From Altererythrobacter sp. XM-24bin4 (GTDB lineage: Bacteria; Pseudomonadota; Alphaproteobacteria; Sphingomonadales; Sphingomonadaceae): a stretch of 64,000 nucleotides of DNA. Position numbers and translations under genes: made by a program. The notes below the pieces were generated by a model, which saw only the letters and a list, made by a program, of their open reading frames with translations, did no database searches and was not told the DNA's origin. Positions 1-8,549 of this stretch are shown piece after piece. Numbering within the stretch: the first letter of the stretch is position 1; every line of letters begins with the position of its first letter. The DNA lies in contig QCWG01000001.1 of the NCBI GenBank assembly GCA_003149575.1, positions 2,176,334-2,240,333 on the forward strand, read 5' to 3'.

Positions 1-51
1 CGCTGTGATCCGTTCCGAGACTTCGTCAGCGCCGCAAATCCGGCACGCCAT
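1..51 (-). CDS. Partial hypothetical protein, N-terminus only
   Basis: Only the first 17 codons lie in the window; the gene runs off the left edge. The visible start reads MACRICGADEVSERITA, with a CxxC pair that could bind zinc, but this is too little to assign a family. The ATG follows the stop codon of the upstream small gene by 3 bases, so it is probably translated as part of the gatC-gatA transcript. The product cannot be identified from what is here. Confidence 0.45.
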   Translation of the reverse strand, partial: MACRICGADEVSERITA

Positions 52-54
52 CGC

Positions 55-222
55 TTAGCTATCGTCGATACGCCGCGCGGGCGTCGCATCCTTTGCGTCA
101 GGCTTCTTGGCCTTGCCAGTGGTGTCGAACCGCGCTTCGCCATGCTCGACATTCCTGCTGAGCCATAGCGCGAATAGGCCTAGCAGCACGAAAGCGATCA
201 GGAAGATGATGGCGAAGAGCAT
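55..222 (-). CDS. Small single-pass membrane protein downstream of gatA
   Basis: A 55-residue protein starting MLFAIIFLIAF. It has one hydrophobic segment at about residues 2-24, followed by a charged, Lys/Asp/Arg-rich tail. The chosen ATG lies 4 bases past the gatA stop, which suggests translational coupling; the frame stays open further upstream inside gatA, but that extension is a shadow of gatA. No catalytic motif is visible. It is likely anchored in the inner membrane with a short soluble tail. The function is unknown, and its link to amidotransferase is only positional. Confidence 0.6.
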   Translation of the reverse strand: MLFAIIFLIAFVLLGLFALWLSRNVEHGEARFDTTGKAKKPDAKDATPARRIDDS

Positions 223-226
223 CGTC

Positions 227-1708
227 TTACCACCACTTCTCCGGCTTAGCCGCGAAGTTCGCACGCTGCTGAATCGCGAGGCCAGCGTTGAGCACTCCCT
301 GCTCGTCAAACGGCTTGCCCACCAATTGAAGCCCCAGCGGCAGACCATCATCGGTCAGTGTCGCAGGTACGCTCATCGCAGGCAGGCCAGCGAGCGAAGC
401 CGGTACTGCAAACACATCGTTCAGATACATTGTCAGCGGGTCTTCATTGAGCGAACCTAGCGGGAAACTCGGCGTTGGTGTCGTCGGCGCCAGGATCACA
501 TCGCATGTCGCCCAAGCCTCTTCGAAATCACGCGCGACCAGTGCTCGCACCTTTTGCGCCTGATTGTAATAGGCATCGTAGAAGCCTGCACTCAGCACAT
601 AAGTGCCGATCAGGATGCGACGCTTCACCTCGTCACCGAAGCCCGCAGCACGCGTAGCGGCATACATATCCTGAAGGCCCGCACCTTCGGGCAATTCGCG
701 CAACCCGTAACGCACGCCATCGTAGCGCGCGAGGTTGGACGAAGCCTCTGCAGGCGCGATGATGTAATAGGCTGGCAGCGCGTATTTCGTGTGCGGCAGC
801 GAGATATCGACGATCTCCGCGCCCGCATCGCGCAGCCATTCCTTGCCCTGCTCCCAGCTTTTCAGGATCGCCTCATAGGTGCCATCCATGCGGTATTCCC
901 TGGGAATGCCGACTTTCTTGCCCTTGAGATCGGCTGAAAGCCCCGCTTCCCATGCGGGCACATCCATCTGCAGCGACGTGGAATCCTTCGGGTCAAACCC
1001 GGCCATGGCTTCCAGCATGATCGCGCAGTCTTCTACGCTGCGCGCCATCGGCCCAGCCTGATCAAGCGAGCTGGCAAAGGCGACTACGCCCCAACGGCTG
1101 CAACGCCCGTAGGTCGGCTTGATCCCGCAAATGCCGGTGAAGGCGGCAGGCTGGCGGATCGAACCGCCGGTGTCAGTGCCGGTTGCCGCTGGCGCTATGC
1201 GTGAGGCAACCGCGCTGGAAGAACCGCCTGACGAGCCACCCGGCGACATCGCGGCATTGCTGCCTTCTTTGCGCCATGGCGAATTGACGTTGCCGAAATA
1301 GCTTGTCTCGTTGGATGAACCCATCGCGAACTGGTCAAGATTGAGCTTGCCCAGCATGCCTGCACCGGCCGCCCAAAGGTTGGACGAAACAGTGCTTTCA
1401 TAATCGGGCTTGAAGCCTTCCAGAATATGCGAGGCCGCGGTGGTCTGTACGCCGTGCGTGGCGAACAGATCTTTCATGCCGATAGGCACGCCGGCCATCT
1501 TGCCCAGGTCTTTGCCAGCCGCGCGGTCTGCATCGACTTTGTCAGCCGCAGCCAGAGCATGCTCAGGCGTGGTCACGATGAAAGCATTGAGCGCCGCCGC
1601 ATCCGCAACAGCTGCATTGAAGCTTTCCGCCACTTCGCGCGCGGTGAATTCGCCGCTCGCAACACCGTCGCGGATGTCCTTGACGCCAAGATCAGTAAAG
1701 TCAGCCAT
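227..1708 (-). CDS. gatA: Asp-tRNA(Asn)/Glu-tRNA(Gln) amidotransferase subunit A
   Basis: GatA is the amidase subunit of GatCAB. It hydrolyses glutamine and passes the ammonia to GatB, which amidates misacylated Glu-tRNA(Gln) or Asp-tRNA(Asn) in the cytoplasm. The 493-residue length is normal. The amidase-signature triad is visible: Lys near residue 79 (GMKDLF), the cis-Ser in the GGSSGGSSS loop near 160, and the nucleophilic Ser in [10 protein letters not shown] near 183. The ATG shares one base with the gatC stop codon (TGATG); a GTG one codon upstream is an alternative. gatB does not follow directly, so it is presumably beyond the window edge or elsewhere. Confidence 0.97.
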   Translation of the reverse strand: MADFTDLGVKDIRDGVASGEFTAREVAESFNAAVADAAALNAFIVTTPEHALAAADKVDADRAAGKDLGKMAGVPIGMKDLFATHGVQTTAASHILEGFKPDYESTVSSNLWAAGAGMLGKLNLDQFAMGSSNETSYFGNVNSPWRKEGSNAAMSPGGSSGGSSSAVASRIAPAATGTDTGGSIRQPAAFTGICGIKPTYGRCSRWGVVAFASSLDQAGPMARSVEDCAIMLEAMAGFDPKDSTSLQMDVPAWEAGLSADLKGKKVGIPREYRMDGTYEAILKSWEQGKEWLRDAGAEIVDISLPHTKYALPAYYIIAPAEASSNLARYDGVRYGLRELPEGAGLQDMYAATRAAGFGDEVKRRILIGTYVLSAGFYDAYYNQAQKVRALVARDFEEAWATCDVILAPTTPTPSFPLGSLNEDPLTMYLNDVFAVPASLAGLPAMSVPATLTDDGLPLGLQLVGKPFDEQGVLNAGLAIQQRANFAAKPEKWW

Positions 1709-2010
1709 CACTCGATCACCTTCGGGACGCCAAAGAAGCCATGCTCTGCGGCGGGCGCATTGGCGAGCACATCTTCACGCTTGCCGCCGCCCGTCAGCGG
1801 GTCAGCGTCAACCACGTCATCGCGCAAGCGCAGCTTTTTCGGGATCACTGCGGTCATCGGCTCGATCCCGGTCACATCGACCTCGCCCAGCTGCTCGACC
1901 CAATCGAGGATGCCATTGAGCTCGGGCACCATGCGCTCGAACTCTTCATCACCCATTTTGATGCGCGCCAAGGAAGCGATCTTGGCCACTGTTGCTTTAT
2001 CTACGGACAT
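1708..2010 (-). CDS. gatC: Asp-tRNA(Asn)/Glu-tRNA(Gln) amidotransferase subunit C
   Basis: A 100-residue GatC, the small clamp subunit that stabilises GatA on GatB. The family pattern is clear: an N-terminal helix ([12 protein letters not shown]), the central [11 protein letters not shown] segment, the VTGIEPMT turn, and a C-terminal region ending [10 protein letters not shown] chose the ATG at MSVDKATV because it matches the usual family start; twelve further in-frame codons upstream look non-coding. It is the first gene of the gatC-gatA unit and overlaps gatA by one base. Confidence 0.96.
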   Translation of the reverse strand: MSVDKATVAKIASLARIKMGDEEFERMVPELNGILDWVEQLGEVDVTGIEPMTAVIPKKLRLRDDVVDADPLTGGGKREDVLANAPAAEHGFFGVPKVIE

Positions 2011-2080
2011 AGCGTTTCCGTTAGCGGTGCGCTGGACCGCCTTCAAGCGCCCATTGCGCGGTTTAGGATGGAATCGAAAC

Positions 2081-2644
2081 TTATGGCTGCGGCGGTGGTG
2101 GCGCGCCCGGCCCGCTCGGCCCTTGCGGCGGCATCATTTGTTGCAGCATCTGGATACGGCGTTCCGCATCTTGCCGGCTCATAAAGTCGACCAGTTCGAC
2201 TTCGAAATTGAGACTGGCTCCAGGTGGAATGTCAGAGCCCGGTGGCGGCGCATCACCATATGCCAGGTCCGCAGGAATATAGAGCTCGTAAGTGCCGCCC
2301 TTCTTCATCTGCTTCAGGCCTTCGTAAAAGCCATCGACCACTGCACCCTTTTCAACCAGCATCGGCACGCCATCAGGGAATATTCCCGGCGGGAACGGCG
2401 ACGAAGAAGCTTCGTCGAAAATCGTCCCGTCATCCAACGTGCCTTTGTATTTGATGAAGGCCACGTCGCCGTCGGTAGGCGCAGCGCCTGTACCAGCGGT
2501 AATCTCAGTCACGGAAAAAGTCTTGGGCAGTGCGGCCCAGGCAATGCCCGCGCCCAGCAGCACGGCAGCAACCACACCAAGCCACAGTTTGGTCAGCGAG
2601 CCTTTGGCAATGGGCAAAATCGGAACGCGGGTGACTTCGGTCAT
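2081..2644 (-). CDS. Membrane-anchored FKBP-type peptidyl-prolyl isomerase
   Basis: A 187-residue protein with a short cytoplasmic N-terminus, one membrane segment at about residues 17-38 ([20 protein letters not shown]), and an FKBP domain at about 55-155. FKBP hallmarks are [30 protein letters not shown] and the [16 protein letters not shown] loop. It should catalyse cis/trans isomerisation of Xaa-Pro bonds in exported proteins on the periplasmic side of the inner membrane. The C-terminal 30 residues are rich in Gln, Met and Pro and are probably unstructured. It is separated from gatC by 70 bases and from rpsU by two hairpins, so it may have its own promoter. Confidence 0.9.
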   Translation of the reverse strand: MTEVTRVPILPIAKGSLTKLWLGVVAAVLLGAGIAWAALPKTFSVTEITAGTGAAPTDGDVAFIKYKGTLDDGTIFDEASSSPFPPGIFPDGVPMLVEKGAVVDGFYEGLKQMKKGGTYELYIPADLAYGDAPPPGSDIPPGASLNFEVELVDFMSRQDAERRIQMLQQMMPPQGPSGPGAPPPPQP

Positions 2645-2695
2645 GCAAGATAATCCTGATATAGTCTGTGTCTTCGCCGCTTACGCACAAGCAAA

Positions 2696-2720
2696 AGGGC
2701 GCGGAATCAATCCGCGCCCT
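2696..2720 (-). terminator. Rho-independent terminator of rpsU
   Basis: A ten-base perfect stem (agggcgcgga / tccgcgccct) with a five-base loop. Read on the minus strand it is followed by TTTT. It lies downstream of the rpsU stop and upstream of the FKBP gene. Confidence 0.75.
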
Positions 2721-2738
2721 GATGGCTTATCGCTGAAA

Positions 2739-2766
2739 CCTATTCAAGCCGGAAAGCTTGAATAGG
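2739..2766. repeat. Perfect 11-base hairpin between rpsU and its terminator
   Basis: The arms cctattcaagc and gcttgaatagg flank a six-base loop (cggaaa), starting 12 bases past the rpsU stop on the minus strand. It has no T-run of its own. It could protect the 3' end of the abundant rpsU mRNA or act as a first pause site before the terminator 20 bases further on. This is inference from the structure only. Confidence 0.6.
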
Positions 2767-2777
2767 ACGGCATTACT

Positions 2778-2978
2778 TTAGCCGTCGCGTTCCATACGCT
2801 TGCGCTCAAGCTTGCGAGCGCGGCGAACAGCAGCAGCCTTTTCACGGGCGCGCTTCTCGCTTGGCTTTTCATAATGGCGACGCAACTTCATTTCGCGATA
2901 CACGCCTTCACGCTGAAGCTTTTTCTTAAGCGCACGGAGAGCCTGGTCGACATTGTTATCGCGAACCATGATTTGCAT
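2778..2978 (-). CDS. rpsU: 30S ribosomal protein S21
   Basis: bS21 is a small basic protein of the 30S subunit that sits near the mRNA exit of the platform and helps initiation. The 66-residue product has the typical [21 protein letters not shown] start region, the [11 protein letters not shown] middle and a Lys/Arg-rich end. I chose the ATG giving MQIMVRDNN because a GAGGTG ribosome-binding site stands just upstream; an internal ATG three codons later is possible. The frame is open for 70 codons further upstream, but that stretch has no S21 similarity. Two hairpins follow the gene. Confidence 0.96.
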   Translation of the reverse strand: MQIMVRDNNVDQALRALKKKLQREGVYREMKLRRHYEKPSEKRAREKAAAVRRARKLERKRMERDG

Positions 2979-3218
2979 AAATTCAAACACCTCACAAAAA
3001 TGAGCCAGAGCCCGCATGCGCGCGAGATACCCCACTTGAAAATAAACGAAAATTGGGCCGAATCCGCAAACGGTCAGCAATCTCTGAGCGCGCTCTAGCC
3101 AAATCGGATACGAATGGCAAGTGCCTGAAGGGTTGCGGGAATACAACATGTGGCCTGCGTGCGATGATCCGTAGTCGGCGCTATGCAGGTGCGCCAAGCC
3201 TCGTTAAAGGGAGCCGCA

Positions 3219-3641
3219 ATGAGCGCTTCACTCTCTCCCATTATGGCCAGCATCAACGTTGCCATCGGCGGCGCAATCGGCGCCGTGCTGCGTTATCAGC
3301 TTGGCCGCGGCATGACCGGATGGCTGGGTGCGCCAGTTGTTGGCGCGTTTCCGTTTGCTACGCTGGCTGCCAATGCAATCGGGAGCCTGCTGATGGGCGT
3401 GCTCGCGGGTTGGCTAGCGCGCCATGGCGGCGAAGGTAGCGTGGCTCCTGACCAGCTGCGCCTGCTCCTGGGAGTCGGCCTGCTTGGCGGCTTTACTACA
3501 TTTTCTGCCTTCAGCCTCGAGATGGTGCTGCTGATCGAACGCGGACAATATCTGTTCGCGTCGCTCTATGTGATCCTGTCTGTTGCATTGGGCATCAGCG
3601 GCTTGCTCGTGGGGCTTAACCTGACGAGGCTCTTCTCATGA
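3219..3641 (+). CDS. crcB: Fluoride exporter CrcB (Fluc)
   Basis: CrcB/Fluc forms a dual-topology dimeric channel that lets fluoride leave the cytoplasm. The 140-residue protein has four hydrophobic segments and the family signatures GAVLRYQLGR, FPFATLAANAIGSLLMG and GGFTTFSAFSLE, the last carrying pore-lining Phe and Thr residues. The start was chosen because AAAGGGAG lies at the right distance; a second ATG eight codons later is also possible. It is the first gene of a six-gene overlapping operon and overlaps the next gene by ATGA. I looked for a fluoride riboswitch upstream and did not recognise one. Confidence 0.93.
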   Translation: MSASLSPIMASINVAIGGAIGAVLRYQLGRGMTGWLGAPVVGAFPFATLAANAIGSLLMGVLAGWLARHGGEGSVAPDQLRLLLGVGLLGGFTTFSAFSLEMVLLIERGQYLFASLYVILSVALGISGLLVGLNLTRLFS

Positions 3642-4798
3642 GCGAGCAGACCACCAACGCAGACCAGACGGTGCGCCAGTTCACCATAGGCGAAGACGAT
3701 AGTGGCATACGGCTGGATCGCTGGTTCAAACGCAATCTGCCGCAGATCGGCTTTGCCACGGTCAGCCGCTGGGCACGTACCGGCCAGATCCGCGTCGATG
3801 GCAAGCGCGCCAAACCCGATGATCGTTTGAGCGAGGGGCAAGTGCTGCGTGTGCCGCCAGGCGGCGAGCAAGCCCCCGGTGGACGAAAGCCGAAGCAGCG
3901 CCGCGAGCTGAAGCCTGAGGAAATCGCCGAGGCCCATGCCATGGTGATTCGCGAGACCAAGTCCGCAATTGTGCTCAACAAACCTCCCGGCCTTGCGACG
4001 CAAGGCGGCAGCAAGACCAACAAGCATGTCGATGGCCTGCTTGATGCCTTTGTCGAAGACGATGACACCCCTCGCCCGCGCCTGGTTCACCGGTTGGACA
4101 AGGACACTTCCGGTGTGATCCTGATCGCGCGCACTCCAGGCAGCGCAGCAAGCTACTCCAAGCGATTCTCCGGCCGCAGCGCGCGCAAAGTCTATTGGGC
4201 CCTGATCGTCGGGGTTCCCGATGTGAAAGAAGGCACAATCGATGCCCCGCTCGCCAAGCAGCCGGGGAGCGGCGGCGAAAAAATGCATGTCGATCTGGAG
4301 AACGGTCAGCCTGCAAAAACGCGCTATCGCGTGGTTGAAACCGCGGGCAAGAAAGCGGCCTGGGTCGAGCTGGAGCCGCTTACCGGGCGCACCCACCAGC
4401 TGCGCGTACATCTGGAGGCGATTGGCCACCCCATCGTGGGCGACGGCAAATATGGCGGGCAAGACGCGTTTCTGACCGGCAGCATCAGCCGCAAGATGCA
4501 TCTGCACGCCCGCCGCCTGGTCATTTCCGAACCCGGCGGCGGAAAGATGGATGTTACAGCCGATCTGCCCGACCATTTTTCAGCAAGTATGCAGCAACTG
4601 GGTTTCGATCTCTCGCTAAGCGATGCCGAGCCCCTGCGCGAAGATACGACCGAGCGCACCAAGGCCGAGAAGAAACAGGCCGCCCGCGCCCATGCCAAGC
4701 AATATCGCCGCAGCCAGCGCGGACCGCGCCGCGCGCGCGGAGACGCTGGCAAGTCTGGTAAGCCGCGCAAGCTCGGCAACAAGGGGCGCAAACGCTGA
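3638..4798 (+). CDS. RluA-family pseudouridine synthase, RluC-like
   Basis: Converts uridine to pseudouridine in ribosomal RNA, most likely 23S. The protein has an S4 RNA-binding domain at about residues 20-75 (IRLDRWFKRNLPQIGFATVS) and an RluA catalytic domain from about 110, with the catalytic Asp in HRLDKDTSG near 154 and the GRTHQLRVHL motif near 250. The last 60 residues are an Arg/Lys-rich tail beyond the enzyme core, which probably adds RNA affinity. At 386 residues it is longer than typical RluC because of this tail. It overlaps crcB by ATGA and shares its last base with the next start. RluC is the best guess over RluD, since a second RluA-family gene lies near 28.1 kb. Confidence 0.88.
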   Translation: MSEQTTNADQTVRQFTIGEDDSGIRLDRWFKRNLPQIGFATVSRWARTGQIRVDGKRAKPDDRLSEGQVLRVPPGGEQAPGGRKPKQRRELKPEEIAEAHAMVIRETKSAIVLNKPPGLATQGGSKTNKHVDGLLDAFVEDDDTPRPRLVHRLDKDTSGVILIARTPGSAASYSKRFSGRSARKVYWALIVGVPDVKEGTIDAPLAKQPGSGGEKMHVDLENGQPAKTRYRVVETAGKKAAWVELEPLTGRTHQLRVHLEAIGHPIVGDGKYGGQDAFLTGSISRKMHLHARRLVISEPGGGKMDVTADLPDHFSASMQQLGFDLSLSDAEPLREDTTERTKAEKKQAARAHAKQYRRSQRGPRRARGDAGKSGKPRKLGNKGRKR

Positions 4799-5409
4799 TG
4801 CACCCGAATCCCAGTTTTCGCGACGACAGCCCCGATCTGCATCGATCGCTGGTCGACGCGGTCGGTTTTGGCACAATCTTCCTTCAGACACCGGCCGGGC
4901 CAAGGGTAGCCCACTCTGCCCTGCTAGCGATGGATTCGAGCAAACTGCAATTCCATCTCGCACGCGGCAATGCGCTCACGCGGCATTTGGAAGGCAGCAC
5001 CGCGCTGGCCGTGGTCAATGGACCTGATGCCTATATATCCGCTATATTCGCCCGCTGGTACGCCGGCCCCGATCAAGTGCCGACGTGGAACTACATTGCG
5101 GTCGAGCTGGAAGGCAGCGTTCGCAAGCTTGATGACGCCGAACTGTTGCAGCAGCTTGAAATGTTGAACGATCACCACGAGGCCAAGGTCAAAGGCGGAA
5201 TACCCTGGACCATGGACAAGATGTCAACGCGCCACCTGGACGGATTGGTGCGGAGCATTGTGGGCTTCGAATTGGAAATTGAAACGCGCCGAGAAACGGT
5301 AAAGCTTTCGCAGAACAAATCGGTTGAAGAGCGCGAGCGTGTTATCGCTGGCCTGGAACAACAAAATGCGGCCGGCATCGCGCAAGCGATGCGTAGGATT
5401 AACAAATGA
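4798..5409 (+). CDS. PaiB-family FMN-binding protein
   Basis: A 203-residue member of the PaiB/FMN-binding split-barrel family, annotated in Bacillus as a negative regulator. Family features include MHPNPSFR at the start, a split-barrel core with FHLARGNALTRHL and VNGPDAYISAIFARWY, and the C-terminal VGFELEIE and SQNKS segments. FMN binding is expected from the family; a DNA-binding role in this organism is unproven. Its ATG overlaps the preceding stop by one base, so it belongs to the crcB operon. The molecular target cannot be inferred from the neighbours. Confidence 0.85.
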   Translation: MHPNPSFRDDSPDLHRSLVDAVGFGTIFLQTPAGPRVAHSALLAMDSSKLQFHLARGNALTRHLEGSTALAVVNGPDAYISAIFARWYAGPDQVPTWNYIAVELEGSVRKLDDAELLQQLEMLNDHHEAKVKGGIPWTMDKMSTRHLDGLVRSIVGFELEIETRRETVKLSQNKSVEERERVIAGLEQQNAAGIAQAMRRINK

Positions 5410-6053
5410 CGCGGCTCGCTGTCTTTGATTGCGATGGTACGCTGGTCGATGGGCAAGCCCATGTTTGCGATACTATGGAGCAAGCTTTTGCCGAAGCCGG
5501 GCTTTCCTTGCCTGATCGCAACGAGGTACGCCGTTCTATGGGCTTGAGCCTTCCCATGGCGGTCCGGCGACTGGCCCCCGAGATTGACGAGAACACTAAT
5601 GCGCAGCTGGTTGCGGCCTACAAAGAAGCCTTCTTCGAGCGCCGTCTGCGCGGCGCCATTCACGAGCCATTGTATGAGGGCATTCGCGAGCTTCTGATCA
5701 CGCTTCGGGAGGCGGATTGGCGGCTGGCCGTTGCGACCGGCAAATCCGATCGCGGTCTTCAGGCCTGCCTGGAACAGCACGGCCTGACCGACATGTTTGT
5801 ATCCTTGCAAACCGCTGACCGCCATCCCTCCAAACCGCATACCGACATGTTGGATGCGGCGATCTTCGAAGCGGGGGTCGCGCCGCAGGACGCAGTCATG
5901 ATCGGGGACACCACCTTCGATATCATCATGGCGAAGGATGCCAACGTTCGCTCGATCGGTGTCGCATGGGGATATCACGCACCGGAAGAGCTGCTCGAAG
6001 CGGGGGCAGAAGCGGTTGCCCGGGACGCATTGCATTTAGGGGAACTCGTGTGA
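5406..6053 (+). CDS. HAD-superfamily phosphatase (Gph-like)
   Basis: A 215-residue HAD hydrolase with all four motifs: nucleophile and acid Asp in FDCDGTL (residues 8 and 10), the motif II Thr in VATGKS, Lys within that region, and the acidic pair in MIGDTTFDI. A helical cap domain lies between residues 15 and 85, placing it in the subfamily that includes phosphoglycolate phosphatase and beta-phosphoglucomutase. The substrate cannot be told from sequence alone; phosphoglycolate or another small sugar phosphate is likely. It overlaps both neighbours by four bases. Confidence 0.88.
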   Translation: MTRLAVFDCDGTLVDGQAHVCDTMEQAFAEAGLSLPDRNEVRRSMGLSLPMAVRRLAPEIDENTNAQLVAAYKEAFFERRLRGAIHEPLYEGIRELLITLREADWRLAVATGKSDRGLQACLEQHGLTDMFVSLQTADRHPSKPHTDMLDAAIFEAGVAPQDAVMIGDTTFDIIMAKDANVRSIGVAWGYHAPEELLEAGAEAVARDALHLGELV

Positions 6054-6268
6054 GTGGGTTTGACGAGAGCAAAGCCAAAGAGCGCTTCATGCTGCTCAAC
6101 CTTGTGCGTTTGGCGGGAATTTCGCTGGTTCTGATCGCAATCGCTTTCTCTCAGATGGACCCCAATGTTCCTGCAGCACTCAACATCGTTCTCAGTTTGA
6201 CGGGAATGGGGATCTTCTTCTTCTGGCCGCGCCGGCTCGCAAGCCAATGGAAGTCCGAAGTCGAATGA
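6050..6268 (+). CDS. Small membrane protein with two transmembrane segments
   Basis: A 72-residue protein starting at a GTG that overlaps the preceding stop (GTGA). It has two hydrophobic segments, about residues 18-33 (VRLAGISLVLIAIAFS) and 40-58 (LNIVLSLTGMGIFFFW), with a charged N-terminus and a short basic tail. The ATP12-type chaperone begins inside its stop codon, so the pair is almost certainly translated together. I do not recognise the family. Its place between a phosphatase and an F1 assembly factor hints at a membrane role, but that is speculation. Confidence 0.7.
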   Translation: MSGFDESKAKERFMLLNLVRLAGISLVLIAIAFSQMDPNVPAALNIVLSLTGMGIFFFWPRRLASQWKSEVE

Positions 6269-6963
6269 AACGTTTTTACGAGAATGTCGATGTATCAGAG
6301 GTCGTTGATGCCGGCTGGCAAGTGACGCTCGATGGACGCGGGCTGCGAACAGTCAAGGGCACGCCGCAAATCGTGCCGACGCGCAAACTCGCAGAGGCTT
6401 TGGCGCGCGAATGGGCGGAACAGTCGGAAGACATTGATACGTCGCGTTTCGTTCATCGCGATCAGACCGATTTCGCGATCGATATGGTTGCCAACGATCC
6501 TGAAGAAGCAATCAACCAGATCTTGAAGTACGCGGAAACAGACACGCTTTGCTATCGCGCTAACCCGGAACAACCGCTCTTTGAGCGTCAACAGGCCGTC
6601 TGGGAACCGCTGATCAAGCGGGTGGAACAAACCCATAGCATCAAGTTCACGCTGGTGAGCGGGATTGTGCACCGCCCGCAACCACCGGAAACGCTTGCGA
6701 CTTTGAGTGATTTTCTGCGCGGCAGGGATCACTTTACCCTGGCCGGCATGCAAACCATGGCCTCGCTGGCCGCTTCACTCTGCATTCCATTGTTGGCTTT
6801 GGAGGATGGTGCGGAACCGATTGCTCTATGGCGCGCGGCAAGCCTTGAAGAAGAATGGCAATCGGATCTGTGGGGCCGTGATCAGGAAGCCGAAACGCGC
6901 CGGAGAAGGCGGCAAGAGGCGTTCCTCGCGGCTTGCGACTGGATCGGTCTGCTGAACGACTAA
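6265..6963 (+). CDS. ATP12-family F1-ATPase assembly chaperone
   Basis: ATP12 proteins bind the free alpha subunit of F1-ATPase and prevent its aggregation before assembly; bacterial members are typical of alphaproteobacteria. The 232-residue protein opens MKRFYENVDV, continues with VTLDGRGLRTVKGTP, and carries the family segments LAREWAEQ, DTLCYRA and WEPLIKRVE. The ATG overlaps the upstream stop by ATGA; six in-frame codons further upstream belong to the previous gene. It ends the crcB operon and converges on the Mla operon after six bases. Confidence 0.9.
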   Translation: MKRFYENVDVSEVVDAGWQVTLDGRGLRTVKGTPQIVPTRKLAEALAREWAEQSEDIDTSRFVHRDQTDFAIDMVANDPEEAINQILKYAETDTLCYRANPEQPLFERQQAVWEPLIKRVEQTHSIKFTLVSGIVHRPQPPETLATLSDFLRGRDHFTLAGMQTMASLAASLCIPLLALEDGAEPIALWRAASLEEEWQSDLWGRDQEAETRRRRRQEAFLAACDWIGLLND

Positions 6964-6969
6964 AGCGCG

Positions 6970-7596
6970 CTACTCGAGCCAGTCAGCAACTTGTCTGGCA
7001 ACATCATTGGCCGCACTATTGAGCGCCGGACCGACTGAAGCAGCGTCAGCCAAGACCCCTGTTTCAATTGCTTCGAAACGTTGTTGTCTGACCACCCCGT
7101 CACTGTCCAACAGGGTCGCATCGAAACGCACAATGACCGCTGACTGGGTCGCATTATAGCCAAACTGCGACAGACTGCCGCGTATTTGCAAGCTTCCCCG
7201 CGCCGCTGGGTCGCCGCCCGCCAGAACCACACGTTCGCTTTGCGTACGAATGGTCTCTGCCAGCAAGCGACGGAACAATTGTGCAGGACGCTCGACCCAC
7301 ACTGCATCTTTCAGATAGGCCAGCGACGCATCGTCAATCCGGACGGGCACGCGGAGCACATCCAGCTCTGCCGGAACGACCGGCTCGTGCAGGGCAAGAG
7401 CCTCGCCGCGCGCGGCGCTGATCGCGGCACCAGCCGGAGCAGAGGTGGTCGGGGTCAAGGTCAGCAGGCTTTCCGGCGGTTCTGCGCCGCCCAAGTTTAC
7501 ACAGCCGCCTAGCGCGAGGCATGAGAGCAAGAGACCAGCCCGCAAGAATGCTACAGGCCGGCTTGAAGAAGTGATCATCGACTTGCCCTTTCTCAT
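6970..7596 (-). CDS. ABC-type transport auxiliary lipoprotein (PqiC/MlaB-like partner)
   Basis: A 208-residue lipoprotein with a signal peptide and a lipobox ending in LGGC at about residue 32. The mature part matches the auxiliary lipoprotein family linked to MCE transporters (segments TLTPTTSAPAG, VPVRIDDASLAYLKDAVW, RRLLAETIRTQ). It likely sits in the outer membrane or periplasm and receives or supports the MCE protein. The first ATG overlaps the mlaD stop; a second ATG six codons later has a better-placed AGAAAGGG and may be the real start. It is the last gene of the lipid transport operon. Confidence 0.85.
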   Translation of the reverse strand: MRKGKSMITSSSRPVAFLRAGLLLSCLALGGCVNLGGAEPPESLLTLTPTTSAPAGAAISAARGEALALHEPVVPAELDVLRVPVRIDDASLAYLKDAVWVERPAQLFRRLLAETIRTQSERVVLAGGDPAARGSLQIRGSLSQFGYNATQSAVIVRFDATLLDSDGVVRQQRFEAIETGVLADAASVGPALNSAANDVARQVADWLE

Positions 7597-8540
7597 GGCT
7601 CGTAATCCGGCAAAGTTTGCCCGCCTATCACAGCAGCCGCGCCTTGGCTCTCAAGCCGCTCTGTCACCTTGCGCAATGCGCGGCTCGTTGCTTCCAAATC
7701 GCGCATTGCGGCTTCGGCGGCCGGGATTGTTGTTTGTGAAAGTTGTTCAGCTGCAGGCTGCGCCGCGTCCAGCGTTGCGGCCAAGGACGCTGATGCAGCA
7801 TTAACAGATTCCAACGTGTTTCGTAGTTCCTTAGCCAGGGATCGGCCCTCGGAATTGATGACTTTGTCTGTCGATTCCATGACCCGTTCGAAACTGTCGA
7901 GCGCTTCGGCACCTTCCTTAAGGGTAATCTCCAGCTGCGCCAGATTGGCATTTACCGCCGGGGCAGTCTCGGCAAAACTGGCGGTCATGGCGTTGGTATT
8001 TTCCAGGATCGCAGCAATCTGGTTCTGGTTGTCATCGTCCAACACTTGCGTGAGGCGCTCGGTCAGCGTCGCCAGCCTTTCCAGCAGCAGTGGTGCAGAC
8101 GCTAGCAATTCACCAAAGCCGCCGCGCGCGGGCGGAATGACCGGGTTTCCATCGGGGCAGGCTGTCGTTTCACATGTGATCGGCGGCGCGTCGATACGTG
8201 CGCCATCAAGCAAAATTGTTGAGACGCCGGTAAAGCTCGCTTGAATGGTCGCCGTCGTCCCGACAAGCATTGGCACATCATCGCGCACCTTGATGGTGAC
8301 TTTCACATACTCGGGATCCTGCTTCCAGAGCTCGATCTCACTGACCTGTCCAACCGGCACGCCCGCGAACGAAACCTGGGATCCCTTGGCAAGACCAGCA
8401 ACAGATTGTTCAAAGAGAATATCGTACTCATCGTTTGCGCCTTCGCCAATTCGCGCAAGCCAGACGATAAATGCAGCCAGCGTCGCAAGCAGCGCCAACG
8501 TGACCACGCCCACCCAGATATTGTTGGCTTTTGTCTCCAT
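7593..8540 (-). CDS. mlaD: MCE-family lipid transport protein MlaD-like
   Basis: The substrate-binding subunit of an Mla-type transporter, which moves phospholipids between outer and inner membranes. It is anchored by one N-terminal membrane segment (about residues 9-27) and has one MCE domain at about 38-118 (VAGLAKGSQVSFAGVPVGQV and LVGTTATIQASFTGVSTI). A long helical region follows, rich in Ala, Thr, Leu and Glu, expected to form a coiled-coil or helical bundle across the periplasm. At 315 residues it is longer than E. coli MlaD and closer to alphaproteobacterial forms. The gene lies 9 bases after mlaF. Confidence 0.9.
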   Translation of the reverse strand: METKANNIWVGVVTLALLATLAAFIVWLARIGEGANDEYDILFEQSVAGLAKGSQVSFAGVPVGQVSEIELWKQDPEYVKVTIKVRDDVPMLVGTTATIQASFTGVSTILLDGARIDAPPITCETTACPDGNPVIPPARGGFGELLASAPLLLERLATLTERLTQVLDDDNQNQIAAILENTNAMTASFAETAPAVNANLAQLEITLKEGAEALDSFERVMESTDKVINSEGRSLAKELRNTLESVNAASASLAATLDAAQPAAEQLSQTTIPAAEAAMRDLEATSRALRKVTERLESQGAAAVIGGQTLPDYEP

Positions 8541-8549
8541 GCCTGCCCT

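Noticed and set aside
3060..3218. Fluoride riboswitch upstream of crcB
   Set aside because: I looked for the conserved crcB-motif pseudoknot bases before the start and could not fit them; the leader is also short. A covariance-model search would settle it.
3566..4576. 336-residue open frame antisense to the first pseudouridine synthase
   Set aside because: It mirrors a gene with clear motifs; its product has no recognisable domain. High-GC antisense shadow.
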